DNA from: Favolaschia claudopus
Lineage: Eukaryota; Basidiomycota; Agaricomycetes; Agaricales; Mycenaceae
NCBI GenBank assembly: GCA_037176885.1
Contig: JAWWNJ010000064.1
Location: 372,001-436,000 of the forward strand
Reading direction: 5' to 3'
DNA: 64,000 nt
This document shows, in pieces, positions 47,891 to 58,693 of this stretch (position 1 is its first letter; each line of letters begins with the position of its first letter). The notes under the pieces were generated by a model. That model was not told the origin of the DNA, did not search any database, and saw nothing but the letters and a program-made list of their open reading frames with translations. The position numbers and the translations under genes were made by a program.

Positions 47891-49015
47891 TCAGTGTATC
47901 CACGACGGCTGATTTGGGGTAGAAAGAACTGTCATAACAGCTTTCCACTTGTTGCAGTCTACCATCCACGCGGACGGGACGAGGCTCAGGCTCGTCTCAA
48001 CGTCTGTGTCCATCTCTGTGTCCATGTCCAGGTCCATCCCCATCATGTTGGCCCGCGCGGAGGAGAGGGGAGGAAGTGGTATGGTCCAGGTGTATGAATC
48101 GCCGATGGAACGCGGGATGCGGACGCCTATCTCGGTATTGTTGTTTGCAGAGGGGAGTTTGAGCATTTCCCATCCGCGGTCGATGTATTTCTGCCGCCCG
48201 ATTTCTTGTTTGGCGCCGACGGTTTCGATGATGAGCGCTTTCTTCATGACGAAGGTGTGCCATGGGTAGAGGGAGATGGCGGCGGAGTGGGTTATTACGT
48301 TCATGACGCAGGCTGGGGAGAGTTAAGTTAGATCGCTGGTAGCAGAAGAGAGAGAGAGGGACAGATACTAACTCGAGTGGAAGCTGAGGATGATATCCAT
48401 CGGCGCCGTTTTCGCGATGATGAGCTGGATCTTCTCGTCTCCTTTGCGAAAGTCGAAGACATCCGCTATGCCACGGCCGAGATAGCTATTCCACTGATCA
48501 TTGAGTGAAACAGGGAGCTGAAGAGAGAGATTCTTGTCTTGGCCAGCCCTAGGAATCCACGTATACCCAGTTCCTTGGAGAAAAATAATAACAAGCTGGG
48601 CTGTGGCACGACGAACATAGATGTCCAGATCCGAGTCCTCGTAAGCCAGGCGATCGAGGAACTGCAATCCCATAGATCCCGAGATGATTGTCCCCGTCTG
48701 CTGCTGCATTCGCCGGAACTCTTTGACGTTGGCGGGACTGCCGAAGAATCGGCGTAGCAGACTAGAAACGTCGAAACACACGTCCAGCACGAGAGTCCTG
48801 ACGCGTCGAGAGGTCTGCATGAGTCGAACAAGCTCGCGGGTCGACAGAAGGGAGAATAACGCGTCGTGTGGTCCCATGTTGAGGTCGCTAATGAGATGAT
48901 CAATTTCGGGTCAATTTAGAATGTAAAAACGCGTCAAGGCGTACAAAAAGCGTTCAGCCGCTGACTTTCTCGTATATCGCGGTGCATAGCGCCCAGCCAG
49001 CGACCGAGTCTGCAT
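47891..49015 (-). CDS. F-box-like protein with nucleotidyltransferase-like motif, copy 1
   Basis: Three exons (48945-49015, 48373-48887, 47891-48312) join in phase to 335 aa starting MQTRSLAGRY. After AAERF the chain continues DLNMGPHDALFSLLSTRELV and RLMQTSRRVRTLVLDVCFD, an F-box-like helical start. Next comes SGSMGLQFLDRLAYEDSDLD, which fits the G-S..D-x-D pattern of nucleotidyltransferase folds. YLGRGIADVFDFRKGDEKIQ and CVMNVITHSAAISLYPWHTF follow, then GRQKYIDRGWEML. The family is multicopy in agarics and uncharacterised to my knowledge. The intact paralogue is at 57-58 kb and a decayed one at 3.2 kb. Enzymatic activity is an inference from one motif. Confidence 0.8.
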
Positions 49016-49307
49016 GGCTTGCACATAGAACATGGTGGGGAATTGCAAAGGGGATGTTGATGTTTGTTTACATCGGGCTGGATATACTCTTCGTTCAAAT
49101 ACCTTGGACGCAACGAGGGCGACCGCCTCACCGACGGTCCAGACGACGCCGACGCTTCGATACAAGGCTCTTATACCACTGGACGACGTCTCCTACGTTT
49201 CAGAGCGTTCATTTCATGTGTCGCTGTGCATCATGATCCAAACTGTCGCCGGGACGTCGCCTTCGGTTCCGCCGTGACGGTCTTAAGATTTTCTGAAGGT
49301 CGACGAG

Positions 49308-52300
49308 ATGAAGAATAGTGCGTTGGACAGACTATTCAAAGGTTGGCAGAGACTAACGTATCTTACAGCAGTTGACGCAGCATTTGCACACCAAGACTTT
49401 TGCGGCATTTCACAATCTGTGCTCCAAATCGTTCTTGAATATCTCTTGCCTGCAGACATACTCTCTCTATGCTACACATGTCGACAGCTCAATCAACTTG
49501 TTGTGAATGCTCTGCTGCTAAAGAACGGGGTCGCGGACCTTACAACGCAGTGCCATATCCGTCTGGACGGAACTTTTGCTGCTACGGGACCCTTCGCCCT
49601 ACTCGCGCTGCAGAATGCACTATACGCTCCCAAGATGCCCAATTTCTCTGTGACTTTCATGCGGAGCTTTAATACCGTTCCGATTTCGCGAAATATGCGG
49701 CGATGCATCCGAGTTCTCCAAAAGTACCGCCAATCCATCGCTAGCGTCAGCATCGCGTTCGTAGAGGATGAAAAGCACATGTACAGCGACTCGCGGCTTC
49801 TCGCGAAGCAAGGCAAGGGGTATCCTCTCAATACCGATCTCCTCGCGCTTTTAGAATGCGTCGCGCAGGAGCTTCCGAACCTGAAATCGCTTCAGGTCTC
49901 GACAGGGTGGGATTTTGATAGCATATACCTCCTGGAAGGTTTTCCTCGCTCTGTCATCGGTCTACGCCCCGCCTTTCTCTCGTCTTTTTCTTCGAAACTG
50001 CGCCAAATACTATATTCAAAACCCCGTTCCCCGCCGATAACTTTCCTCATCGACACTCCTCTCCTCGTCCTCCCTCCTCTCAATAGATACACACACGCCG
50101 TGCTTTCCAGTAGAGCTATCACTACTCTTCGTCTACGCATGCTCATCGCACCGGACGATTGGGTGTCGCTACTCAGCGAGATCGCCGACACCGTCCCTCG
50201 TCTCCTGCACCTATCGATTTTGGGGATACGCCTGCCAGCTTCGGTGCTGGTTTCCCTGCTACATCGCTTCTCCAAGCTCGAAAGCTTGACGACGGATTCG
50301 TCACCCCAGTTTCCTGAGGGGCCGTCCTTCCGCGCCATCGCGCCTGCACCAAACTACACACAACCACCTCGCTTGCGTTCTCACCCCTTACTTGCGTTCC
50401 TCATCTCGAAACACCCCCTTAAACACCTAACAACGCTCTCCACCCGCCCCGAGCACTTGTCTTCCCTCCTTCGTCCTCATGCCCCCCTTCGCAGCCTAAC
50501 ATCCCTAACCGTCCTCCTCACCCTCCTCGACCTCACCACGCCGCCCACCGTCCCGTTACTGTGTACCCTCTCCGCCCGCTTACGCGCCACACACCCATCG
50601 CTTCCCCTCCACCTGGACATCGCGTTCAAACTGCCTTTGAATTCCGCGCCGGAGCCGCATATGTGTCGCGTGCTCGACGCCGCGGTTGTGCACGGTGCGG
50701 GGTGGGCGGAGGCGTTTGGCGGGTTTGAGAAGCTGCAGGTAAAGGATTACCAGTTGGATATGAGGAAGGGGGGCCGAGGAGGAGGGGCGGTGTTGGCGAG
50801 GTGGGTGGGGGTGTTTCCGGGGTTGAAGGAGCTGGAGTTGTCAGTGGTGGGTGTGGATGGGAATGGGCTTGGAGTCGATGCAAGGAAGGAGAAGGAGGGG
50901 CTGAAAGCCGCAGTGCGGGAGATAAAGAGGGTGTCGCCGAATGTACAAGCGGTGAGGGTGGGGGACGCGGATGGTCGTGCATTATCCTTATGCGAGGATG
51001 AGGACATGGACCTCGGTGAAAGCAGCCCGTTCCTCGACCTTCCCGACGACATCCTACTCGTCATCATGAATCTCTTATCCCCTGCCGAGCTGTACCACCT
51101 TTCCCGGCTTTCCCGCCGTCTGCACCTCCTTGCTCTGCCATGCTATTTTGCTGCCAACGGCATGCCCGACCCGGCGCAATCATGCGACTTCCGTCTCGTC
51201 AACTTGCCTGGCGGCGCGAATGTGCTTTCTGCGCTAAATTCGTCGCTCCCTTTCTCCTCTTCTCACTCTTTGTCCTGGAAGTGTCATCTGCAAGGACGAC
51301 GCATCGGGGAGGTCCGATGCCGCTTCAAACCACGCGGCCACATTTCCTGCTACCTCTGCAACATCCAACGGCTCACTTCATTCTTCGAGACATTGGAGGG
51401 CGTGGAGCGGGTGGAGTTGGCGTTGGCTGGGGAGTTTGACGAGCATTGTTTAGTGAACGAGCAGGTGGTGACGCGGTGGAAGGAGGCGTTTGGTGCGCTT
51501 GTGGATATGATACTGGTGAAAGGGTGTAAGGAATTGGTGGTGTATGGTACACCGTATCTGCAGCTCAGTCGCCCTAAAGCATGGTTAAAATCGGCTTTGG
51601 AATTGGATTCGTTGTGGCGACCACAAGGAGCTGCGGCGCCCTCCCAGCTTCACTCCTTTTCGTTTCACCCGTCAAATGCGCATCCGACACACGAAGCTGG
51701 GATTCGCTGGTTATTCTCCTTCTTGTGTGGCTCGCAGCTCACGCGTCTGAGCCTGAGCATCACGTCCGAGTGTCTTCTCAATGTCATTCGGCAACAGGAC
51801 TTTCCGAATCTCGTTGAGCTCGACATACCCGCTTCGTCGCCTTCGCTGGATGATGAACTCATCGGCCTGCTTTGTGAGCTTCGAAATCTGACGTACCTGG
51901 CGCTTCCGCCGAGAGGCATGAAGAATGTCTCGATGTCTCGGGGGCCAGTACCTGTGTTTTCGCATCTGAAAGTGTTGGCAGCTTCGACGGCGTTCATCAT
52001 GCATTTCCTCTGTGCGCATGATGCGACTGCAACCAACTCTCTTCCTGTTCTTGATCGTCTGGAAATTCGGATTTCCACAATGTCTGCTCCCCATCCCGAG
52101 GTCACTGTTGCACAGACTCTCAGGACATTCCGGCTCTCGCGAGCCGAAGGAGCAGCATTGCCCATGATAGTCCTTGACCTCAACGCCAAATCCACTCGGT
52201 GGACTGCCAAACAATTTAACGCCTGGCTGACCGGTGAGGGGTTTCATAAGGTTATGGGGGAGCCGCCCCCTTGGCATGAGGCGGCGGGAATGGTGAGCGG

Positions 52301-52565
52301 GTTGGTGGTCCCATGGCCAAGTATGAGTGTTTGGCGTAACTTCAGAGTTGTCAAGGCGAGGATGAACGAGAGCGAGGACGCCGGGATTTTGCAAACGCTT
52401 CTTCCGAGGTTTCCTAAGCTGAGGGAGTTAGGGGTGGATGATGGGGCGGGGAAAGGGCAGGTGGTTCCGGAGGTGGAGGGTGGGCTGGTGAGGAGGATTT
52501 TACGGATGTGTCCGCGGTTGAAGAGGGTCAGGTTTAATGGCGTTGAAATCTATTCTGATGATTGA
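49308..52565 (+). CDS. protein with two F-box modules (1085 codons)
   Basis: The frame is open throughout. Residues 33-75 (ISQSVLQIVLEYLLPADILS then LCYTCRQLNQLVVNALLLKN) form one F-box, followed by about 450 residues of leucine-rich helical sequence. A second F-box starts near residue 570 (PFLDLPDDILLVIMNLLSPA, then ELYHLSRLSRRLHLLAL), again followed by 450 residues of similar build. A methionine (MDLGESS) just before it would suit an independent start, so two neighbouring genes or a tandem duplication may have fused. A small intron (49318-49368, with a GACTAAC branch site) may remove the codons after MKN without changing the rest. F-box proteins act as SCF ubiquitin-ligase adaptors. Confidence 0.8.
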   Translation: MKNSALDRLFKGWQRLTYLTAVDAAFAHQDFCGISQSVLQIVLEYLLPADILSLCYTCRQLNQLVVNALLLKNGVADLTTQCHIRLDGTFAATGPFALLALQNALYAPKMPNFSVTFMRSFNTVPISRNMRRCIRVLQKYRQSIASVSIAFVEDEKHMYSDSRLLAKQGKGYPLNTDLLALLECVAQELPNLKSLQVSTGWDFDSIYLLEGFPRSVIGLRPAFLSSFSSKLRQILYSKPRSPPITFLIDTPLLVLPPLNRYTHAVLSSRAITTLRLRMLIAPDDWVSLLSEIADTVPRLLHLSILGIRLPASVLVSLLHRFSKLESLTTDSSPQFPEGPSFRAIAPAPNYTQPPRLRSHPLLAFLISKHPLKHLTTLSTRPEHLSSLLRPHAPLRSLTSLTVLLTLLDLTTPPTVPLLCTLSARLRATHPSLPLHLDIAFKLPLNSAPEPHMCRVLDAAVVHGAGWAEAFGGFEKLQVKDYQLDMRKGGRGGGAVLARWVGVFPGLKELELSVVGVDGNGLGVDARKEKEGLKAAVREIKRVSPNVQAVRVGDADGRALSLCEDEDMDLGESSPFLDLPDDILLVIMNLLSPAELYHLSRLSRRLHLLALPCYFAANGMPDPAQSCDFRLVNLPGGANVLSALNSSLPFSSSHSLSWKCHLQGRRIGEVRCRFKPRGHISCYLCNIQRLTSFFETLEGVERVELALAGEFDEHCLVNEQVVTRWKEAFGALVDMILVKGCKELVVYGTPYLQLSRPKAWLKSALELDSLWRPQGAAAPSQLHSFSFHPSNAHPTHEAGIRWLFSFLCGSQLTRLSLSITSECLLNVIRQQDFPNLVELDIPASSPSLDDELIGLLCELRNLTYLALPPRGMKNVSMSRGPVPVFSHLKVLAASTAFIMHFLCAHDATATNSLPVLDRLEIRISTMSAPHPEVTVAQTLRTFRLSRAEGAALPMIVLDLNAKSTRWTAKQFNAWLTGEGFHKVMGEPPPWHEAAGMVSGLVVPWPSMSVWRNFRVVKARMNESEDAGILQTLLPRFPKLRELGVDDGAGKGQVVPEVEGGLVRRILRMCPRLKRVRFNGVEIYSDD

Positions 52566-52810
52566 AGGTGTCCCATGGTTTGCTATCTTATGGCCTTTGT
52601 GAATGCATCTGCGTGGTAGTTAATGCTAGTATTTCCTTGACTTACCTGAAGACAAGGAACGAGACGCGTCTGCCTGTTGTTGTCGTTCTTCAATATCGTC
52701 ATGCAGCATCCATTGTTATTCGAAGCGCCTGGTTTCTGTATTGACCCTCGAATCTGAGACCTGAGGACCCCAAACTCGTACACACTTGTGGAGAGCGTAT
52801 GGGCGATATA

Positions 52811-53680
52811 GCGTGCAAAAAGTATTTTCAACTTACGCCCGGGTTTTTGCTAAAATTTGGACAACTTCGGGGTATTGCAACTTTGGGAGGTGCGCAAGTT
52901 GCAACTTGAACTGTTGATGGGACAACTTTAGTTCTTGCAACTTTGGAAGTATACAACTCCGGAGGGAGGAGACGCAACTTCAGATTGCTCTTCTGCACTT
53001 TCACCTGCCGATAACCAGAAAACCGGCATTGGAAGTTGTTTCTGATCCGCCAGATGCGCTTCAGTCTCAGAGCCAGCCCCAGACGGCACTGCTGATGATG
53101 CGGTGAACTCGGCATGCTCGATTCATCTGAAATTCTGTCAGTATCTTGGCGGCATTGTGGGGTTCCGCTTGGTTGATTTTCCATATTGTAGAAGACGTGT
53201 CCGGCGATGCCATCCTGATACTTACAGTTCAATTATGACTGATAGGTACAGTGTGATCCATCTCCCATTCACCCGCCTCGTTTCAAGCTCTTCTAGTAGG
53301 TCTTATACTTTTGGGTGATCGAAAACCCATCAAGTTTAGTCTGTGGTGTGTTGTGAAGCACAAAAAAATTCCATGGCCAGTGGGTTTGATGCTCAGGAAG
53401 TACTCAGATCAATTCGGCCGCCTCGGCGCCAAAACCTCCAAGCTCGCAGAGGATTGATGGAAACTCACAAATTTCTACAAGGCAGCACATGCGACCAAAA
53501 TTTCCCCAGTTGTAGCCAAGAGCCGTACAAGTTGTCACCGTTGAGACACAGTTGGGAGAAAGTTGCGGCAGCTCAAAGTTGTAATTTCTCAAGTTGCATC
53601 TTGCCGAAGTTGCTGCCGGACCGAAGTTGCCCAAAATTCAGCACAAATATTGAAGTTGTCCCAAAAAACTTTTTGCACAC
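52811..53680. mobile_element. 870-bp TA-flanked element with CAACTT motif arrays
   Basis: The ends GCGTGCAAAAAGT and ACTTTTTGCACAC are inverted with one mismatch, and both are flanked by TA (52809-52810, 53681-53682), which suggests a Tc1/mariner-type target. Within about 180 bp of each end, the hexamer CAACTT occurs about seven or eight times: forward on the left and reversed (AAGTTG) on the right. The spacing is some 10-30 bp. Such subterminal arrays are typical transposase binding sites. The centre is unique and non-coding. Confidence 0.72.
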
Positions 53681-53682
53681 TA

Positions 53683-55200
53683 TGTCTGCCATAAGAGCGC
53701 TTCATCGGTGGTCGCATATTCCGCAAACTAACCAGACCATGACCCGCCTTCATTCATTCATCTGTCGGCGTTCTCGCTAGCCTTGTCCTCTCTGCCGTGC
53801 TTGTTCTCTGCCGCCGCCTTCTGCGTGGTTCGTCCCCCGCCGGGGCCATTCCGACCTCCTTTTTTCGTCCCTTCGCGTCTGAACAACTGTATCGCACGCA
53901 CATCGTAAAAAAGATAGAGATGATATATCATTCAACTCTGTGGGTACGATACAGGGGTGCATGAGGGGAAGGTAGGAAAAACGCGGGGACGGGATGGGAG
54001 TGGAGTAGGGATGCGATGTGAGGGGAGTTGAGAACGAGTCAGAGGGAGGGAAGGGAAGCCGTGCGGACAGCTAAGTAGGAGAGGACGCCGCAGCGGAAAG
54101 AATCTGGATGATTCACGGGAGTCCTGGGGCCATGCGAATATTCGATGTAAAGGGACCAGTTGAGAGGGGCGGGGGAAGCGGAAGACTTGGCATATGATGA
54201 GGGAGGAGAGATAGGTAAGAGCCCGAGTTCTAGTCAAACGGAAAGTTGTATGATGTTTTGGAAGGGTCAACTCCAGGCGCTTGACGAAGCTCAGAGTACC
54301 ATGAGGCGGGCGAAAGACGAGAGAGCACTGTTTATAGTAAGAAATAGTCCGGAAGTGAGGTAATAGTCTAAGATTTTGAAAAGACTGCTGTGATTTTGCG
54401 ACTGAGTGTAGGTCGGACGAAGGTCGCGTCGAAAAGTGGCGGGGATTTAAAGGAGATGAGTATTGAGCGACCGAGAGCTACTATGGGGTGCAGAGTATAC
54501 GTATGATATTTTCAGTCGGAGGGCGGTGGGCCATAATCAGTGTGACCAAGGGGAATGGAATGGTACGGGACTCGGAAATACTACCAAAGCGGGAGGGGAG
54601 CGGAGGTGAAGAGGGGGTGTGAGGAGGGCATGTGCAGTGCTGGCCAGAACAAAAACAAGCCGCGGTGTCGTCGAGTTGCTGCGGTGAGGCCGAGTCGAAG
54701 AGATACAGCAGCTTCTTGTGTCGTTTGTGGGCATTAAGGGAGAATGACCTGAGTTATCGCGTAGGGTCATATATGGTTCCAGGCGCACGGCAATTTCATG
54801 GGGAGCTGCGGAGAGAACAATAAGCGGAGGTTCGGGGGAGAAACGGGACGGGGAGGAGCTAGGAGGAGCTGGGATGCAGTTTTGAAAGCGAAAGAAAGTA
54901 ACATCTGCCAAGTCAAAAACGATGGTGTTTATCAATTGAGGCACAAAGTCAAGAGCTCTCGGGGTGCGTGGACGACTACCGCTCCAAGAGAACGTCCATT
55001 CGTCGAGCGAGAAGTGTGGTGAACGGATTGGCAGAGGAAATTTCCAAAAGGACAAGGATTCATCATTCGACGCCGTTCTTCGAGAGGACAGAGAGGATAA
55101 AAGCCGATTGAGGCAACAGTTCAGTGAGGCGCCGTAGAGATTAGACTGTCGACGAGCAGCTTGCCAGCTAGCGCTTGAAGCCGAGACTGACGATGTCGAG
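53683..55200. other. no gene recognised
   Basis: This region is purine-rich on the plus strand, so the minus strand shows long Ser/Pro/Leu frames (53,932-54,270 and 54,537-55,367) without recognisable domains. It resembles in composition, but not clearly in sequence, the repeat at 3.6 and 45 kb. It may be decayed F-box or retroelement flank. Confidence 0.35.
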
Positions 55201-55209
55201 GAAGACAAG

Positions 55210-56700
55210 CTTTGCGTCAGACATTCGCGCCGAAACTCCGAACACCACTCCTTTCCACCAACCAACCACCAACCCTCACCACAGAGCTCGAGTCGACCCC
55301 TACCACTAGCAGCAACATACGAGCGACAGTGCCGCTCTTTGCGACAGAGATTTCGCGCCGTGAGCATAAATTATCGTGTAGAGGACGACTAATAGTAGCC
55401 CTCAACGACGTTCTCCAAGCTGCTCTCTTTCCTATCTATCGGAGCGCTTTGGTTCGACTCTCAGTTGACTATACCGAGTCCCAGCGATGTCTCCTTGCCC
55501 ATCTTCCTCCGCTCGGCCTTGCTTCGCTTCAGCAAATTGGGAATCTCGCGCAATATCTGTCCGCTCGCTTGCCACCTTTACTGCTGGATTCAACTGGCTC
55601 TTTGCCGAAATTCTTCGACCCTTGGTGCTCTGCGGTTCCTTAACCTTGCGCCGATCTTCTCTTTATCCTTGTTTTTACCCAACGGCTAGGAATGTACCTG
55701 CGGCCATGGTACGGGCTTTCTGTGTGGATTCTCACAGCCTGGAACCCACCCCGCCACGTCTTCGTGTCCCTAATGTCCTTCGTGCAAGTATCCGTCAACT
55801 GCGTTCTCCTCTCAGAACTGCTGCTGTATTCGATAAAAGCATGAATCTCCGCGACGTCTTGTTACTCCTCCTCCCTTTGAGTCTACAAATTTCGGTTCTT
55901 TCATCCCTGGACGTCCAGGGCTACATGCGTTCCGCCGGTCCTGTCGTCCTCCGAACTCGTCCTCACTCACAGCGAAATCCCCACACCGCATCGTCTTCCG
56001 TCGGCCCTTTCTTTCGCGCTGTCCTTCTCAAAACCAAGATCTCGTATGAATGCCATTCAGCGTCGATTCTGACGTGCTTGCTCCTCCTTCGCCCCTCTCA
56101 GCGCACCTCGTCTCTCTCTGCTCGCTGGATCCTCCTCCCCTTTCTCACCCGGACGCGCGTAACGTCTACCTAACGCAAGGCGGGTGTCATATCAAGCGTT
56201 CACTCGCCTCCATTTGTCGGTCTTGACGATCTCCCCCACGCCCCAACCATCCTCCCCTGTTGTCCGTCGCCTTGCAAAACACGACCACTCTCACCGCCCC
56301 CTCTTCCCGCTCCGAAGCGTTTCGGATTTCGCGTATCAAGACGCGCTTTCTCAAGCTCAAGTTGTGCATCGCGCTGAATACTCCAAATCTCAGGTCTGGC
56401 GGCAGTGATACTCAGCATTGCCAACATCGATGATCGTCGGACTGCCGCGACTTCAAACAGCTCCCCGTTCACTGAGAAGGCGCTTGAGATCTGAGTTGAT
56501 GCCAATGGGGAGGGAGTCTCTAACCTTGTACACCGGAAACGTGCCACACATGTGGGCAGAGGTGGTCCAGGTGCGCCTTGTGGGTGTGTGGGTGGGAGTA
56601 CGTGTGCGCGGGATGTCACTTTTAAATTGGCGAAGATGAAAGAGGACAAGAATGCGGGAATTTTGCAGGCGGTTCTCGAAATTGACAAAGGTCATGGTGC
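55210..56700 (+). pseudogene. possible decayed F-box gene
   Basis: Only the last part is suggestive. VTFKLAKMKEDKNAGILQAV near 56,610-56,680 resembles FRVVKARMNESEDAGILQTL near the end of the double F-box frame at 52.3 kb. Upstream frames are Leu-rich (DVLLLLLPLSLQISVLSSLD) but broken by stops, with no clear F-box. I treat it as a relic of the same family with low confidence. Confidence 0.25.
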
Positions 56701-57058
56701 GTGAGGAATCGCGCCAGTTCGCGGCACCGCGCGCGCGGCGTGACGAGAGCGCGAGTTCGGAGAGGGAAGGGAAGAGAGGTAGAGCACTGGAACGAGGAAG
56801 AGGATTAAGTCACAGGAGGCGGCGCACTTTGGTTGGGGATGGGGAGGTAAATTGCAAGGGTGTTGATATTTTCGAAGTACGTATCCGATATATGCGTTAT
56901 TCGCTCTGTATGAAAGTACCCTTCATCTTGCCCTTTGTCAGTGTTTGTGCCAAGTGCTGAGTGCTGAGCGGTGGGAAGAATCCCCGCATTCCATGTGATT
57001 GGTGCGTCGCATCAAATTCCCACCTTCTTGTCTTCATCCTGCTCGTTCCCGTTCTTCG

Positions 57059-58299
57059 ATGGCGTCGCTGAGCGGTCTCAGCGGTCTGCGTGGACGCTAT
57101 GCATCCCGACGGCAGCCTGCAGCCCAAAGATCCGCCGCTGAGCGTTTCTTGTACGTCTACCGCACACTATATCATCTTTACACAGAAATCGATATAATTA
57201 TCTTATGCAGCGACCTCGCAATGGGCCCTCATGACGCGCTATTCTCCCTCCTCGGCACTCGCGAACTCGTTCGCTTGATGTCTACTTCCCGACGTATTCG
57301 CTCTCTTATCCACGACATCTGTTTCGACATCGCTCGCCTCCTCCGCCGCTTTTTCGGAAGTCGCGAAAACGTCGAGCAATTCCGACGCATGCAGCAGCAG
57401 ACGGGGACCATCATCTCGGGGTCTATGGGGCTTCAGTTCTTCAACCGTCTCACCTGGGAGGATTCCGATTTGGATTTGTATGTCGGTCGCGCCATGGTGT
57501 CTCTCGCCGCGGTCTTCATTTTGGAGAACGGGTATACTTTCAAAGCGAAGGAGAATCAAGAGCCTAATCTTTCCCTGCAACTGCCGTTCTCTGTGAATGG
57601 CCAGCGGATGAGCTATCTTGGACGCGGGATCGCAGACGTGTTCGACTTCCACAAGGGCGAGCAGAAAATCCAGCTCATCGTCGCAGTGACGAGTCCGATG
57701 GAAATTATCCTCAACTTCCATTCTAGTGCGTACGCCTTATGAACGGAAACATAGCTGACACCTTCCACCCAGCCTGCGTCATGAACTTCATAACGCACTC
57801 CACCGCCTTCTCGCTCTACCCCTGGCACACCTTCGTCCTGCAAAAAGCCCTCATTATCGAAACCATCGGCACGGGGCAAGAAATCGGCCGACAGAAGTAT
57901 ATCGACCGCGGGTGGACCATGCTCGAGTTCCCCGCATCGAACAGCAACTCCGAGCTGGGCGTCCGCATCCCGCGGTGTGTCGGGGACTCGTTCACCTGGA
58001 GTATCCCACTTCCGCCCCTGCCCCCGCTCGTTCCGCGCATGCCGATGTATGATTACCCCGATGCGCTCCCCGTCGCTAACGCAGAGCCTGACCCGACTGA
58101 GACGGCGTGGCTGGTTGATTGCATGAGCTATAAGGTCTCGATGGTACTCCTCGAGGCTGTGCGAACGCCGTCGCCGTCCCCGCCTGCTTCTCCCGCTCCA
58201 GCGAATGCGGACGTGGCGGATAAGATCGAGCGCTTGCGGAAGATGCTACATAGGCTGGAGGTGGCGGCGACGAATGCGTTGTATGTTGCTGAGCGATGA
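57059..58299 (+). CDS. F-box-like protein with nucleotidyltransferase-like motif, copy 2
   Basis: Three exons (57059-57150, 57211-57725, 57773-58299) join in phase to 377 aa, starting MASLSGLSGLRGRYASRRQP. It shares with the 48-kb gene the AAERF/DLAMGPHDALFSLLGTRE junction, VRLMSTSRRIRSLIHDICFD, FRRMQQQTGTIISGSMGLQF, EDSDLDLYVGRA, YLGRGIADVFDFHKG and FITHSTAFSLYPWHTFV, and both introns lie at the same places. It is longer at the carboxyl end, where a Pro/Ala linker leads to an amphipathic helix (ADKIERLRKMLHRLEVAATN). The paired D-x-D residues are kept in both copies, which suggests selection on them. Confidence 0.82.
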
Positions 58300-58678
58300 G
58301 GAGGGCTCGTCGGGGGTGCGTGGACGAGGAGGAGGACGTGGCGCAATTGCAAGGGAATGCTTTGAGGTGCGTTCTACTTCTTGCCCCGCTTCCGTTCTGC
58401 GTTAACAATCTTACCTTTATCTGCAGATTGTATCACGACTCAGCTACGGTCGTACACAAATCTGTATCCGTTATCTACACATCAATGCCTATCTATGGGA
58501 TCGACTCAATTTGAGTGAGGACCCGTCTCGAGCGTTCACTGCATGCATCCATGCATCCACACACCCATTAATGCAGCTAATCGATCATCCTGGCTTTGCA
58601 CGCGAGGACAAGGTCAGAAGCAGCGTTGAAGCAGCCTCAGATGCCCACAATACAATGTAACTGTCATGCCGCCACTCC
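58300..58678. other. no gene; spacer
   Basis: This is the 3' flank of the preceding gene and 5' flank of the kinase pseudogene. It contains short CATGCATCCATGCATCC repeats near 58,540 and nothing else notable. Confidence 0.4.
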
Positions 58679-58693
58679 TTGTTCTTTACGACC

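Noticed and set aside
54537..55367. Minus-strand frame of 276 codons
   Set aside because: Composition-driven; no recognisable domain, no splice support, and it lies in a purine-rich tract.
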